Notes: generated by a model from the letters alone, not told the origin. 64,000 nucleotides of DNA from Pseudarthrobacter sp. L1SW (GCF_020809045.1 NZ_CP078079.1:2356001-2420000), one strand, 5' to 3'; shown: positions 25,929 to 36,177, numbered from the stretch's first letter. A program made the numbers and translations.

Positions 25929-26355
25929 GTGTACCTCCAATGCCTCATATATGCAGTGCGCATAGTGATTTCCATTACTCCCAAGCCAACACCCTTTGTG
26001 CCTGAGCTTCAAGCTGCCGCCCCCGTGATGCGGCATATTCTGCGTCACATCGGGTCCGTCCAGCCCGCTGCCCAGCGGCTTTTCGTCACACAACCAGTAT
26101 GACGGCGAAATACAACTGGGCCGCCCAAGCCGCGGCTACGCATCGCGTAAGGGACAGAGTTAGAGTGGCAGGTGACAACTATGCCTGCGGGGCAACAACC
26201 CTGTAACTCCAATGCAGTCGTAGGAAAACTAGGACCCTGCCCGGCACACATGACCGGGCTGTTGTAACCGATACGTCGCACACGGCGTACGTTCGCCGGG
26301 CGGTCACCCTGCCCGGCCTGAGTGCGCCACCAATGCGCGCAAAGAGAGGTTGGAC
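25929..26355. other. Intergenic region between DUF3052 and aceE
   Basis: 427 bp with no credible gene on either strand. It must hold two divergent promoters. I see no clear -35/-10 pair of high quality and no palindrome longer than 7 bp; the AGAGAGG at 26344-26350 is the aceE ribosome site. Confidence 0.6.
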
Positions 26356-29097
26356 GTGGCTGCAGGAGAAGATACCTCCCATATCCTCAGCGGGTTGACT
26401 AACCAGCTGCCTGATCGTGATCCGGAAGAGACTGCCGAGTGGGTTGAGTCCCTGGATTCATTGATCAAGGAACAGGGCACCGAGCGTGCCCAATTCATCA
26501 TGCGGAGCCTGCTGCAGCGCGCCGGCGCGCAAAGCGTCGGGGTGCCGATGGTGACCACCACCGATTACGTGAACACAATCCCGGTGGACCAGGAAGCCGA
26601 ATTCCCCGGCAACGAGGAGTACGAGCGCCGCTACCGGGCCTACATGCGCTGGAATGCAGCGGTGATGGTCCATCGTGCCCAGCGGGCGAACATCGGGGTG
26701 GGCGGACACATCTCCACCTACGCCGGCGCCGCCACCCTGTACGAGGTTGGGTTCAACCACTTCTTCCGCGGCAAGGACCACCCCGGCGGCGGGGACCAGG
26801 TCTTTTTCCAGGGCCACGCCTCACCCGGTATGTACGCCCGCGCGTACATGGAAGGCCGGCTGTCCGAGGAGGACCTGGACGGGTTCCGGCAGGAGAAGTC
26901 CCGCGAGGGCCACGCCCTGTCCTCCTACCCGCACCCGCGCCTGATGCCGCACTTCTGGGAGTTCCCCACTGTGTCCATGGGCATCGGGCCGATGAACGCG
27001 ATCTACCAGGCGCAGTCCAACCGGTACCTGCACAACCGCGGCCTGAAGGACACGTCGGACCAGCAGGTCTGGGCATTCCTCGGCGACGGCGAGATGGACG
27101 AGCCCGAGTCCCGCGGCCTGCTCCAGCTCGCCGCGAACGAGAACCTGGACAACCTCAACTTCGTGATCAACTGCAACCTCCAGCGCCTGGACGGACCGGT
27201 CCGAGGCAACGGCAAGATCATGCAGGAACTTGAAGCGTTCTTCCGCGGTGCCGGCTGGAACGTCATCAAGGTCGTCTGGGGCCGCGAATGGGATGACCTC
27301 CTCACCAAGGACACCGACGGGTCGCTGGTGAAGATCATGAACGAGACCCCGGACGGCGACTACCAGACCTACAAGGCCGAATCCGGCGGGTTCGTCCGCG
27401 AACACTTCTTCGGCAAGACCCCGCAGACAAAGGACATGGTCGCGGACCTTACCGATGACCAGATCTGGAACCTGAAGCGCGGTGGCCACGACTACCGCAA
27501 GGTCTACGCCGCGTACAAGGCAGCCACCGAATTCAAGGGCAAGCCCACCGTCATCCTGGCCAAGACCGTCAAGGGCTACGGGCTCGGACCGCACTTCGAG
27601 GGCCGCAACGCGACCCACCAGATGAAGAAACTCACCCTGGACGACCTGAAGAAGTTCCGCGACCACCTGCGGATCCCCATCACGGACGAACAGCTCGAAA
27701 AAGACCTGTACCAGCCGCCGTATTACCACCCCGGCAACGACGCTCCTGAAATCAAGTACATGATGGAACGCCGCGCCGCCCTGGGCGGCTCGGTCCCGGA
27801 GCGCCGGTCAAAGCACCAGGCGATCGAGTTGCCGGACGCGAAGTCCTACGAGGTGGCCAAGCGCGGCTCGGGCAAGCAGCAGGCCGCCACCACCATGGCC
27901 TTCGTGCGCCTGCTCAAGGACCTGATGCGGGATAAGAACTTCGGCAAGCACATCGCCCCGATCATCCCCGACGAGGCACGCACCTTCGGGATGGACGCGT
28001 TCTTCCCGACGGCGAAGATCTACAACCCCAAGGGCCAGAACTACCTCTCCGTGGACCGGGACCTCGTCCTGGCCTACAAGGAATCGCCCGCGGGCCAGCT
28101 GATCCACCCCGGCATCAACGAAGCCGGTGCCGTGGCGGCGTTCACCGCGGCCGGCACCGCGTACGCCACACACGGCGTGCCCCTGGTCCCGGTCTACGTG
28201 TTCTACTCCATGTTCGGCTTCCAGCGCACCGGCGACGCCTTCTGGGCCGCAGCAGACCAAATGACCCGCGGCTTCATTATCGGCGCCACGGCAGGGCGGA
28301 CCACGCTCACCGGCGAAGGCCTCCAGCACGCCGACGGCCACTCCCCCCTGCTCGCGTCCACCAACCCGGCAGTGGTCACCTACGACCCCGCCTACGGCTA
28401 CGAAATGGGCCACATCATCCGGGACGGCCTTGAGCGCATGTACGGGCCTGATTCGGAGGACCGGAACCTCATGTACTACCTCACGGTCTACAATGAGCCG
28501 ATTATCCAGCCTGCAGAGCCCGAGGAGCTGGACGTCGAAGGCGTCATCAAGGGCATCTACCTGCTTGCCCCGGCAAAGATCGACGGTCCCCGGACCCAGA
28601 TCCTCGCCTCGGGCGTGTCCGTGCCGTGGGCCATCGAGGCGCAGCGGATCCTGGCGGAAGACTGGTCGGTCTCGGCTGACGTCTGGTCCGTCACGTCCTG
28701 GAACGAGCTGCGCCGCGACGGCCTCGCCGCGGAAGAGGAAGCCTTCCTCAACCCCGGCGAACCCGCCCGCGTCCCCTTCGTGACCCAGCAGCTCGAGGGA
28801 GCCACCGGCCCCGTCGTCGCCGTCAGCGACTACATGAAAGCCGTCCCTGACCAGATCCGGCAATTCGTCCCCAACGAATTCGCCACCCTTGGTGCCGACG
28901 GCTTCGGGTTCTCAGACACCCGCGCCGCAGCCCGCCGCTTCTTCAAGAACGACACCCACTCGATCGTGGTGCGTTCGCTGGAGATGCTCGCGCGCCGCGG
29001 TGAGGTGGATTCCCAGGCTCCGATCAAGGCGATTGAGAAGTACAGGCTTCACAACGTCAATGCCGGCACCACCGGCAACGCCGGCGGCGAGGCCTAG
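26356..29097 (+). CDS. aceE: Pyruvate dehydrogenase E1 component, homodimeric
   Basis: A 913-aa thiamine-diphosphate enzyme that decarboxylates pyruvate and acetylates lipoyl-E2, supplying acetyl-CoA. TPP/Mg motif [13 protein letters not shown] followed by [20 protein letters not shown]-terminal [17 protein letters not shown]; and the region around [15 protein letters not shown] typical of the homodimeric type. GTG 26356 is chosen, since AGAGAGG sits 6 nt upstream; TTG 26350 would overlap it. E2 and E3 genes are not in the window. In actinobacteria aceE is usually encoded apart from them, next to the fatty acid cluster, as here. Confidence 0.97.
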   Translation: MAAGEDTSHILSGLTNQLPDRDPEETAEWVESLDSLIKEQGTERAQFIMRSLLQRAGAQSVGVPMVTTTDYVNTIPVDQEAEFPGNEEYERRYRAYMRWNAAVMVHRAQRANIGVGGHISTYAGAATLYEVGFNHFFRGKDHPGGGDQVFFQGHASPGMYARAYMEGRLSEEDLDGFRQEKSREGHALSSYPHPRLMPHFWEFPTVSMGIGPMNAIYQAQSNRYLHNRGLKDTSDQQVWAFLGDGEMDEPESRGLLQLAANENLDNLNFVINCNLQRLDGPVRGNGKIMQELEAFFRGAGWNVIKVVWGREWDDLLTKDTDGSLVKIMNETPDGDYQTYKAESGGFVREHFFGKTPQTKDMVADLTDDQIWNLKRGGHDYRKVYAAYKAATEFKGKPTVILAKTVKGYGLGPHFEGRNATHQMKKLTLDDLKKFRDHLRIPITDEQLEKDLYQPPYYHPGNDAPEIKYMMERRAALGGSVPERRSKHQAIELPDAKSYEVAKRGSGKQQAATTMAFVRLLKDLMRDKNFGKHIAPIIPDEARTFGMDAFFPTAKIYNPKGQNYLSVDRDLVLAYKESPAGQLIHPGINEAGAVAAFTAAGTAYATHGVPLVPVYVFYSMFGFQRTGDAFWAAADQMTRGFIIGATAGRTTLTGEGLQHADGHSPLLASTNPAVVTYDPAYGYEMGHIIRDGLERMYGPDSEDRNLMYYLTVYNEPIIQPAEPEELDVEGVIKGIYLLAPAKIDGPRTQILASGVSVPWAIEAQRILAEDWSVSADVWSVTSWNELRRDGLAAEEEAFLNPGEPARVPFVTQQLEGATGPVVAVSDYMKAVPDQIRQFVPNEFATLGADGFGFSDTRAAARRFFKNDTHSIVVRSLEMLARRGEVDSQAPIKAIEKYRLHNVNAGTTGNAGGEA

Positions 29098-29118
29098 CTC
29101 CTCACCCCAGCAGAACCG

Positions 29119-29156
29119 CGACGGCGGCTCCCTCCGAAAGGCGGGGGCCGCCGTCG
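29119..29156 (+). terminator. Hairpin after aceE
   Basis: A perfect 10-bp stem, CGACGGCGGC (29119-29128) with GCCGCCGTCG (29147-29156), plus some inner pairing. It starts 22 nt after the stop codon. The T run is weak (CCGTTTCG), so termination may be partial. Confidence 0.6.
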
Positions 29157-29251
29157 TCCGTTTCGGCCATGGTGTTGTGTGACGCAGGGCAATGCGGATT
29201 GTAGCCTTTGCACAAATGGAGGTTGTGGGGCGCTGCCCGTATGCTCAAAGA

Positions 29252-30496
29252 ATGCCAGCACCTGCCTCCCCGTCCGCCAAGCGCAAACCGTCCACGCCCA
29301 GGGTCACGCCGGAGAAGTCCGAAACCCTGAAGAAGCTGCGGGCAAACGTTGGCCAGCTTTCCACCACCACCATGCGCGAGCTGGAAAAGTCGCTGCCCTG
29401 GTACAGCCGGCTCAGCTCGGACGAACGCTCGGCGCTCGGCATGGTGGCCCAGAACGGCATCGCCGCCTTTGTCACCTGGTATGAGCGGCCAAGCTCGCCA
29501 TCGTGGATCCTGACGGACGTCTTCGGAACCGCGCCCACCGAACTGACCCGGTCCATCAGCCTGCAGAAGGCGCTGCAACTGATCCGGATCGTCGTCGAGG
29601 TGGTGGAGGACCAGGTTCCGGTGATTGCGCCGGAAGCCGACCAGCCGGCATTGCGCGAAGCCGTGCTGAGGTACTCGCGGGAAGTCGCTTTCGCCGCCGC
29701 CGACGTCTACGCCCGCGCCGCCGAATCCCGCGGTTCCTGGGACACCCGGCTCGAAGCCCTGATCGTCGATGCCATCCTTCGCGGGGAGAACACGGACGCC
29801 CTGCGTTCCAGGATCGCGGCACTGGGTTGGAAGGCCCAGGAACGGTTCACTGTCATGGTGGGCAATTCACCGTCGGAGCCCAGCGCCAGCTACGTCAGTG
29901 AACTGCGCCGGATGGCCGGCCGTTATGCGGAGGACGCGCTGGTGGGCATCCAGGGCGACCGGCTCATCCTCATCCTGGGCGGCGTCCAGGACCGGGAGAC
30001 CGCCTATGTGAAGCTCAGTGAAATGTTTGCGCCCGGGCCGGTGGTGTACGGCCCTGAAGCCGGTTCCCTGCTCGAGGCCAGCGGCTCGGCCCAGTCGGCG
30101 TTCGCCGGGCTGACAGCGGCCAGGGCGTGGCCCTCCGCGCCGCGCCCGGTCGCGGCCGACGACCTGCTCCCGGAGCGGGTCATCTCCGGGGACGACGCCG
30201 CGCGCCGTTCCCTGGTCAAGAACATCTACCGCCCGTTGCTGGCGGCGTCCAACGGCCTGGTGGAGACCTTGGGAACCTACCTGGAACTGGGCCATTCGCT
30301 GGAGGCCACGGCCCGGGAACTCTTCGTCCATGCCAACACCGTCAGGTACCGCCTCAAGCGTGTTTGTGATGTTACCGGCTGGGATCCGCTCCTCCCCAGG
30401 GAAGCCTTTGTCCTGCAGGCTGCGCTCGTAGTGGGCCGTCTTTCGGCGCCGCCGAAAGCTGCCGCCGAGCGCCTGCCGTCCCGGAATCAGCCCTAA
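29252..30496 (+). CDS. fasR: PucR/CdaR-type regulator, FasR homologue of the fatty acid synthase operon
   Basis: A 414-aa regulator. A basic, proline-rich N-terminus is followed by a regulatory region (LSSDERSALGMVAQNGIAAF, then a GGDEF-like GVQDRETAYVKL segment) and a C-terminal PucR helix-turn-helix, LELGHSLEATARELFVHANTVRYRLKRV. In Streptomyces coelicolor the regulator at this position, FasR, activates fabD-fabH-acpP-fabF; the gene order here is the same. TATGCT (29240-29245) ends 6 nt before the ATG at 29252, so the mRNA is probably leaderless. Direct effector binding (acyl-CoA) is known only for relatives. Confidence 0.88.
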   Translation: MPAPASPSAKRKPSTPRVTPEKSETLKKLRANVGQLSTTTMRELEKSLPWYSRLSSDERSALGMVAQNGIAAFVTWYERPSSPSWILTDVFGTAPTELTRSISLQKALQLIRIVVEVVEDQVPVIAPEADQPALREAVLRYSREVAFAAADVYARAAESRGSWDTRLEALIVDAILRGENTDALRSRIAALGWKAQERFTVMVGNSPSEPSASYVSELRRMAGRYAEDALVGIQGDRLILILGGVQDRETAYVKLSEMFAPGPVVYGPEAGSLLEASGSAQSAFAGLTAARAWPSAPRPVAADDLLPERVISGDDAARRSLVKNIYRPLLAASNGLVETLGTYLELGHSLEATARELFVHANTVRYRLKRVCDVTGWDPLLPREAFVLQAALVVGRLSAPPKAAAERLPSRNQP

Positions 30497-30499
30497 GTC

Positions 30500-30518
30500 G
30501 TTGTAGACTTCCTACAAC
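30500..30518. promoter_or_regulatory. Candidate FasR operator upstream of fabD
   Basis: A perfect inverted repeat GTTGTAG-ACTTC-CTACAAC starts 4 nt after the fasR stop codon and lies 67 nt before the fabD start, in the only gap between the regulator and its presumed target operon. Confidence 0.55.
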
Positions 30519-30584
30519 CTGACCCCGTGAGCTTGGTGCGGACAAACACCGCTGGATCACACAGTAATTTGGAAAGCTGGATAC

Positions 30585-31514
30585 GTGCTTGCAATAGTCT
30601 GCCCTGGACAGGGCTCACAGACCCCGGGTTTTCTGGCCCCTTGGCTGGAACTGCCCTCGGTGGCAGGCCACCTGGCCTCCTTGAGCGAGATCGCAGGCAT
30701 TGACCTGACCGCCCACGGGACCACCTCGGATGAAGAAACCATCAAGGACACTGCGGTGGCGCAGCCCCTGATTGTCGCGGCCGGCCTTGTTGCCGCCGCT
30801 TCCCTGTTCGACGTCGAGCTCAGCTCCCTTCCGGTCATCCTCGCCGGCCACTCCGTTGGTGAAATCACCGCCTCCGCCCTCGCCGGAGTGCTCACGGAGC
30901 AGGAAGCCATGACCTTCGTGCGGGAACGTGCCAACAGCATGGCAGCGGCCGCGTCCGTCACTCCCACAGGCATGAGCGCCGTGGTGGGCGGCGACCCCGC
31001 CGAGGTCCTTGCGGCCATTACTGCCGCAGGCGCCACCCCCGCCAACGTCAACGGGGCAGGCCAGACAGTTGCCGCCGGCACGTTTGAACAGTTGAAGGCC
31101 CTTGCCGAGAACCCGCCCGCGAAGGCCCGGGTCATTCCCCTGAAGGTAGCCGGCGCGTTCCACACCAGCCACATGGCGCCCGCGGTCAGCGCCCTCAAGG
31201 CGCTGCAGCCGCAGCTGAAGCCGCAGGCACCGAAGGTGCCGCTGCTGTCCAATTTCGACGGCGGCGAAGTCACCGACGGCGGTGCCGCCGTCGACAGCCT
31301 TATTGCCCAGGTTTCCCGCCCGGTCCGCTGGGACCGCTGCATGGAAACGATGGTTGGGCGCGGCGTCACCGGAGTGATTGAACTTGCCCCCGCGGGCACC
31401 CTGGCCGGCCTCGCCAAGCGGGGGATGCCCGGCGTCAAGACCGTAGCCGTCAAGACCCCCGATGACCTTTCCGCCGCCCTGGCGCTCTTCGCAGAACTGG
31501 AGGGAGACGCATGA
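30585..31514 (+). CDS. fabD: Malonyl-CoA:ACP transacylase
   Basis: A 309-aa enzyme that loads malonyl groups onto ACP for type II fatty acid synthesis. N-terminal CPGQGSQTPGFL, catalytic Ser in GHSVGE, and downstream His in AGAFHTSHM. GTG start; GGAAAG/CTGGA upstream. Its TGA overlaps the fabH ATG (ATGA), showing coupled translation. Confidence 0.96.
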   Translation: MLAIVCPGQGSQTPGFLAPWLELPSVAGHLASLSEIAGIDLTAHGTTSDEETIKDTAVAQPLIVAAGLVAAASLFDVELSSLPVILAGHSVGEITASALAGVLTEQEAMTFVRERANSMAAAASVTPTGMSAVVGGDPAEVLAAITAAGATPANVNGAGQTVAAGTFEQLKALAENPPAKARVIPLKVAGAFHTSHMAPAVSALKALQPQLKPQAPKVPLLSNFDGGEVTDGGAAVDSLIAQVSRPVRWDRCMETMVGRGVTGVIELAPAGTLAGLAKRGMPGVKTVAVKTPDDLSAALALFAELEGDA

Positions 31515-32572
31515 GCGTTCCCACGCTGAAGCAGGCTCCCATCCAGGAGCACACCCGCATCCTTGGACTGGGCGCCTACCGGCCCGACGTCATCGTCACC
31601 AACGAGGACGTCTGCCAGTGGATCGATTCCTCCGACGAGTGGATCCGCCAGCGGACCGGCATCGTGACGCGCCACCGTGCTCCCGCGGACGTCAGCGTCA
31701 TCGACATGGCGGAGGGGGCCGCGCGCGAGGCCATGGAAAAGGCCGGCATCGAGCCTTCCCAGCTCGGCGCCGTCATCGTGTCCACGGTGACGCACCCGTA
31801 TGCCACCCCTTCTGCCGCGGCCAGCCTGGCTGACCGCCTCGGCGCGACCCCGGCTCCTGCCTTCGACATTTCAGCTGCCTGTGCAGGCTACTGCTACGGG
31901 ATCGCCCAGGGTGACGCCCTGGTCCGCTCCGGCGCCGCCAAGTACGTCCTGGTGGTGGGAGCGGAAAAGCTTTCCGATGTCATCGACAACAGGGAACGCA
32001 CCATCTCGTTCCTGCTGGGCGACGGAGCGGGCGCCGTCGTCATCGGCCCCTCGGACACCCCCGGAATCGCCCCCTCTGTCTGGGGATCGGACGGCAGCAA
32101 GTGGGACGCGATCGGCATGACGCGCTCCATGCTGGATGTCAGGGACCTTGGCATGGCCGCCCGGCAGTCCGATTCCACCGGCGACCTCGCCCTCCTCGAA
32201 GAGGCGCAGGAGCTGTACCCCACCCTCCGGCAGGACGGCCAGACCGTCTTCCGCTGGGCGGTCTGGGAAATGGCCAAGGTTGCCCAGCAGGCCCTCGATG
32301 CCGCAGGCATCCAGGCGGAGGACCTGGTGGCCTTCATTCCCCACCAGGCGAACATGCGCATCATCGACGAGATGGTGAAGAAGCTGAAGCTGCCGGAGGG
32401 CGTTACAGTGGCACGGGACATCGCTGACGCAGGCAACACCTCGGCAGCATCCATCCCGCTCGCCACGCACCGCCTGCTGCAGGAAAACCCGGAGCTAAGC
32501 GGCGGACTGGCCCTGCAGATCGGTTTCGGCGCGGGGCTGGTCTTCGGCGCCCAGGTAGTCGTCCTTCCCTAG
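31511..32572 (+). CDS. fabH: 3-oxoacyl-ACP synthase III
   Basis: A 353-aa thiolase-fold enzyme that starts fatty acid synthesis by condensing an acyl-CoA primer with malonyl-ACP; in actinobacteria it favours branched primers. Catalytic Cys in FDISAACAGYCYGI, His in FIPHQANMRI, Asn in DAGNTSAASIP. It begins with 19 residues before the conserved ILGLGAYRPDVIVTNEDVC. ATG overlaps the fabD stop. Confidence 0.96.
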   Translation: MSVPTLKQAPIQEHTRILGLGAYRPDVIVTNEDVCQWIDSSDEWIRQRTGIVTRHRAPADVSVIDMAEGAAREAMEKAGIEPSQLGAVIVSTVTHPYATPSAAASLADRLGATPAPAFDISAACAGYCYGIAQGDALVRSGAAKYVLVVGAEKLSDVIDNRERTISFLLGDGAGAVVIGPSDTPGIAPSVWGSDGSKWDAIGMTRSMLDVRDLGMAARQSDSTGDLALLEEAQELYPTLRQDGQTVFRWAVWEMAKVAQQALDAAGIQAEDLVAFIPHQANMRIIDEMVKKLKLPEGVTVARDIADAGNTSAASIPLATHRLLQENPELSGGLALQIGFGAGLVFGAQVVVLP

Positions 32573-32664
32573 GAACACCCCGAGCAACGCCCCCATCGGG
32601 CCGCATCCGCGGCCCGGACCATTTCCGGCAGCACCTGCCGGCAATACAAGAAAAGGAGCCATCA

Positions 32665-32910
32665 ATGGCTAGCAACGAAGAGATCCTGGCCGGCTTGGCT
32701 GAAATCGTCAACGAGGAAACCGGCCTGGCCCCCGAGGCCGTGGAGCTGGACAAGTCCTTCACCGAGGACCTGGACATCGACTCCATCTCCATGATGACCA
32801 TTGTGGTCAACGCCGAGGAAAAGTTCGGCGTCCGCATCCCCGACGAAGAGGTCAAGAACCTCAAGACCGTCGGCGACGCCGTCAGCTTCATCGCCGGAGC
32901 GCAGGCCTAG
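32665..32910 (+). CDS. acpP: Acyl carrier protein
   Basis: An 81-aa acidic helical carrier. The 4'-phosphopantetheine serine is in EDLDIDSISMM (the canonical DSL reads DSI here, as in many actinobacteria). AAAAGGAGCC is an excellent ribosome site 4 nt before the ATG, as expected for the most abundant protein of the pathway. It lies 92 bp after fabH and 162 bp before fabF, within the same operon. Confidence 0.96.
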   Translation: MASNEEILAGLAEIVNEETGLAPEAVELDKSFTEDLDIDSISMMTIVVNAEEKFGVRIPDEEVKNLKTVGDAVSFIAGAQA

Positions 32911-33072
32911 CCAAGGCTTCCGCCGTTACGGCATGGCAGGGCTGCCGGTCCGGATGACCGGACCGGCAGCCCGCCGCATTTTTCCGGCACCTTCCACTCG
33001 TTGGACCGTGGCCGATCATCAAAACGCGGGACCTCCGGAAGACGGGTTCCCCACCGACGAAAGAGTGATCCC

Positions 33073-34308
33073 ATGACACGCAAAGTAGTCATTACCGGTC
33101 TGGGTGCCACAACGCCCATCGGCGGCGATGTACCCACGATGTGGAACAACGCGCTCAAGGGGGTCTCCGGTGCCCGCACCCTGGAGGACGACTGGGTGGC
33201 CAAGTACGAGCTGCCCGTCCACTTCGCTGCGCGCTGCAGCACCCCTGCCCTGGACGTGCTCAGCCGTGTAGAAGCCAAGCGCATGGACCCCTCCACCCAG
33301 TTCGGCGTTATTGCCGCCCGTGAGGCCTGGGCCGATTCCGGCATCACCGACTTCGACAAGGACCGCCTCGCTGTTGCCTTCGCCACCGGCATCGGCGGCG
33401 TGTGGACCCTGCTGGACGCTTGGGACACGCTCAAGGAAAAGGGCCCCCGCCGGGTCCTGCCCATGACCGTTCCCATGCTGATGCCCAACGGCGTCGCCGC
33501 TGCCGTCAGCCTGGACCTGGGTGCCCGCGCGGGCGCCCACACTCCCGTCTCGGCCTGCGCCTCGGGCACCGAAGCACTGCACCTGGGACTGGACCTGATC
33601 CGCTCCGGCAAGGCCGATGTGGTGATGTGCGGCGGCGCCGAAGCTGCCATCCACCCGATGCCCCTGGCGGCTTTCGCATCCATGCAGGCACTTTCCCGCC
33701 GGAACGACGATCCCCAGGGGGCTTCACGCCCCTACGACACCGCCCGCGACGGCTTTGTCATGGGCGAGGGTGCAGGCGCCCTGGTCCTGGAAGCCGAGGA
33801 ACACGCGCTGGCACGCGGTGCCCGCATCTACGGCGAACTGGCCGGAACGTCGGTCACCGCCGACGCGTACCACATCACGGCTCCCGACCCCGCGGGCCTG
33901 GGCGCAACACGCGCGCTGAAAGCTGCCATGTTCGACGGCAGGATCCAGCCTGAGGATGTCGTGCATGTCAATGCGCACGCCACCTCCACGCCGGTGGGCG
34001 ACAAGCCTGAATACACCGCCCTGCGCGCCGCCCTCGGCGCCCACGTGGACAATGTGGCGGTCTCCGCCACGAAGTCACAGATGGGGCACCTCCTGGGCGC
34101 CTCCGGTGCGGTCGAAGCCGTTCTCACGGTGCTCGCCGTGTACGACCGGAAAGCACCCGTCACCATCAACCTCGAAAACCAGGACCCGGAAATCCCGCTG
34201 GACGTCGTCACGTCCGCCCGGGACCTGCCGGCCGGCAACATCGTGGCGCTGAGCAACTCGTTCGGCTTCGGCGGCCACAACGCCGTGATTGCGGTCCGCA
34301 GCGTCTGA
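33073..34308 (+). CDS. fabF: 3-oxoacyl-ACP synthase II
   Basis: A 411-aa condensing enzyme for chain elongation. Catalytic Cys in VSACASGTEALH, histidines in NAHATSTPVGD and KSQMGHLLGASGAVEA. ATG 33073 starts MTRKVVITGLGATTPIGGD, the usual N-terminus; the open frame 24 codons longer is the acpP-fabF spacer. The ribosome site is weak (GAAAGAG). Last gene of the fab operon, followed by a strong terminator. Confidence 0.96.
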   Translation: MTRKVVITGLGATTPIGGDVPTMWNNALKGVSGARTLEDDWVAKYELPVHFAARCSTPALDVLSRVEAKRMDPSTQFGVIAAREAWADSGITDFDKDRLAVAFATGIGGVWTLLDAWDTLKEKGPRRVLPMTVPMLMPNGVAAAVSLDLGARAGAHTPVSACASGTEALHLGLDLIRSGKADVVMCGGAEAAIHPMPLAAFASMQALSRRNDDPQGASRPYDTARDGFVMGEGAGALVLEAEEHALARGARIYGELAGTSVTADAYHITAPDPAGLGATRALKAAMFDGRIQPEDVVHVNAHATSTPVGDKPEYTALRAALGAHVDNVAVSATKSQMGHLLGASGAVEAVLTVLAVYDRKAPVTINLENQDPEIPLDVVTSARDLPAGNIVALSNSFGFGGHNAVIAVRSV

Positions 34309-34324
34309 CGCCGATCCCGCTGAC

Positions 34325-34361
34325 AAGAGGAGGCCCCGCCGGTTGGCGGGGCCTCCTCTTT
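34325..34361 (+). terminator. Terminator of the fab operon
   Basis: A perfect 16-bp stem (34325-34340 with 34345-34360; AAGAGGAGG...CCTCCTCTT) with a 4-nt loop. Directly behind it a 16-bp stretch containing GCTATGGAAAAACGA is duplicated in tandem (34362-34377 and 34378-34393). Confidence 0.88.
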
Positions 34362-34406
34362 GCTATGGAAAAACGAAGCTATGGAAAAACGAGAGGTCGA
34401 CGGCGG

Positions 34407-34910
34407 TCAGCCCACCTGGTGGAGCCAGCGTACGGGAGCGCCCTCGGCAGCGTGCCGGAACGGTTCGAGTTCCTCATCCCACGCTTCGCCCAGGGCAAGG
34501 GAGAGTTCGTGGTAGACGGCGGCGGGGTCACCGGCACCGGACTCGTAGGCGTAGCGGATCCTGTCCTCTGACACCATGATGTTGCCGTGGACGTCCGTGA
34601 CGGCGTGGAAGATCCCAAGCTCAGGGGTGTGCGACCACCGCCCGCCATCCACACCCTGGCTCGGCTCCTCCGTGACCTCATACCGAAGGTGCGCCCAACC
34701 ACGCAGGGAGGACGCGAGCTTGGAACCCGTGCCGGGGGCGCCAGTCCAGGACAGCTCCGCACGGAACATTCCAGGCGCGGCCGGCTGAGGGGTCCACTCA
34801 AGATCCGTCCGCTTGTCCACGACGGATCCGATGGCCCACTCAACATGAGGGCACAAGGCCGTAGGGGCCGAGTGAACAAACAGCACACCGCGGGTCATTG
34901 CAACAGACAT
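34407..34910 (-). CDS. DUF3145 family protein
   Basis: A 167-aa protein of unknown function, conserved in actinobacteria and commonly found next to the fab cluster. Visible: TRGVLFVHSAPTALCPHVEW at the N-terminus, SSLRGWAHLRYEVTEEPS in the middle, and a C-terminal acidic helix LSLALGEAWDEELEPFRHAA followed by RWLHQVG. Start at ATG 34910, with GGAGGATGGA upstream; an ATG four codons earlier overlaps that site. Convergent with fabF. The 242-bp gap behind it holds no gene. Confidence 0.9.
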   Translation of the reverse strand: MSVAMTRGVLFVHSAPTALCPHVEWAIGSVVDKRTDLEWTPQPAAPGMFRAELSWTGAPGTGSKLASSLRGWAHLRYEVTEEPSQGVDGGRWSHTPELGIFHAVTDVHGNIMVSEDRIRYAYESGAGDPAAVYHELSLALGEAWDEELEPFRHAAEGAPVRWLHQVG

Positions 34911-35152
34911 TCCATCCTCCATAGCTATAGGTACGTCTTCCCCAACGACCTCTGCCTGGATGGAACTGCTGGTGCCTGCACTGCGGCGGCGGTTCCTGCC
35001 TTCCTATTCAGATGTATCAGATAAAGCTGTGTCCGGACTTGCCGTGACGCGGGAAGCCGCAAGCTTCACGCAGGACTTGAAAGTTACCGGACGTGGTTCT
35101 CATTGTGCCGTACCCCACGAAATTACGCCAGTGCGATTCATGGCGCCGTGGC

Positions 35153-36079
35153 TTATGCCCTGGGGTGGGCCTGCTGGTAACTCTGCCGCAGCCGGTCCAC
35201 CGAGACATGGGTGTAGATCTGGGTGGTGGCCAGGCTGCTGTGGCCGAGGATTTCCTGTACCGCGCGGAGATCGGCCCCTCCGTCCAGCAGGTGCGTTGCC
35301 GCGGAATGCCGCAGGGCGTGGGGCCCGGATGCCGAGGTATCGCCAAGCCCCGCGAAGAGGCTGTGGACCATGGCCCGGACTTGACGCTGGTCCACCCTGC
35401 CCCCGCGGGTGCCCAGGAAGAGGGCCGGCCCGCTGCCGGCCCTTGCGAGCAGGGGCCTGCCGCGCCGCAGCCAGTCGTCCACCGCCAGGGCTGCGGGAAC
35501 GCCATAGGGAACCGTGCGTTCCTTGTTGCCTTTACCGATGACGCGCAGGGTGCGGCGGTCAAAGTCCACGTCATCGATATCCAAGCCGGCCAGTTCGCCC
35601 ACGCGGACACCGGTAGCGTAAAGCAGTTCCACGATGGCACGGTTCCGCAGGGGCAGCGGCGCGCCCTCGGCCGCCCCTTCCTCCAGGGTGGCGAGCAGCC
35701 GGGCCACCTGCGCGGCCTGCAGCACGCCGGGCAACGACTGTTCCCGTTTGGGGGCCTTGAGACGCAGGGCAGGATCCGCAACGATGAGTTCCTCCGCCAG
35801 GGCCCAGGCAGTGAAGACCCTTACGGAGGCGGACCGCCGGGCGAGGGTTGATCGTGCGGCACCAGCCTGGCTTTGGTTCCCCAGCCAGCGGCGTAGGGTG
35901 CCAAGTTGCAGGTCCCCAAGGCGGTCAGCGCCTTCCGCCGAGGCGTGGGCAAGGAGGCTCCGGACGTCACCCAGGTACCCCCGGAGTGTGTGTGGAGAAA
36001 CGGCGCGCTCGGCGGACAGATACCGTGCGAAAGCCTCAAGCGCCCGGCCAAGCTCTACGGGCAGTTCCTCGTTTTCCAC
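35153..36079 (-). CDS. xerC: Tyrosine recombinase XerC
   Basis: A 308-aa site-specific recombinase that resolves chromosome dimers at dif with XerD. N-terminal SAM-like domain (ALEAFARYLSAERAVSPHTL, the core-binding helix) and catalytic domain with the full set: Arg in ATGVRVGELAGL, Lys in GKGNKERTVP, His-Leu-Arg in GPHALRHSAATHLL, His in EILGHSSLATTQIY, and nucleophile Tyr in YTHVS. It sits next to dprA as in M. tuberculosis, so it is the housekeeping enzyme and not an integrase. GTG start 36079. Confidence 0.94.
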   Translation of the reverse strand: MENEELPVELGRALEAFARYLSAERAVSPHTLRGYLGDVRSLLAHASAEGADRLGDLQLGTLRRWLGNQSQAGAARSTLARRSASVRVFTAWALAEELIVADPALRLKAPKREQSLPGVLQAAQVARLLATLEEGAAEGAPLPLRNRAIVELLYATGVRVGELAGLDIDDVDFDRRTLRVIGKGNKERTVPYGVPAALAVDDWLRRGRPLLARAGSGPALFLGTRGGRVDQRQVRAMVHSLFAGLGDTSASGPHALRHSAATHLLDGGADLRAVQEILGHSSLATTQIYTHVSVDRLRQSYQQAHPRA

Positions 36080-36177
36080 CCCCCTACTGTCTCAGGTCCG
36101 GTGCCCGAAGCAGCGGTGACACGCGATCCTGCCTTGGGCCCTCATTCCCACCAACGGCGGGACGGAGACAATGTACA

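Noticed and set aside
35153..36079. Tyrosine recombinase considered as a phage or integron integrase
   Set aside because: It lies in the conserved dprA-xerC order, no attachment site or mobile genes are near, and length and motifs fit XerC.
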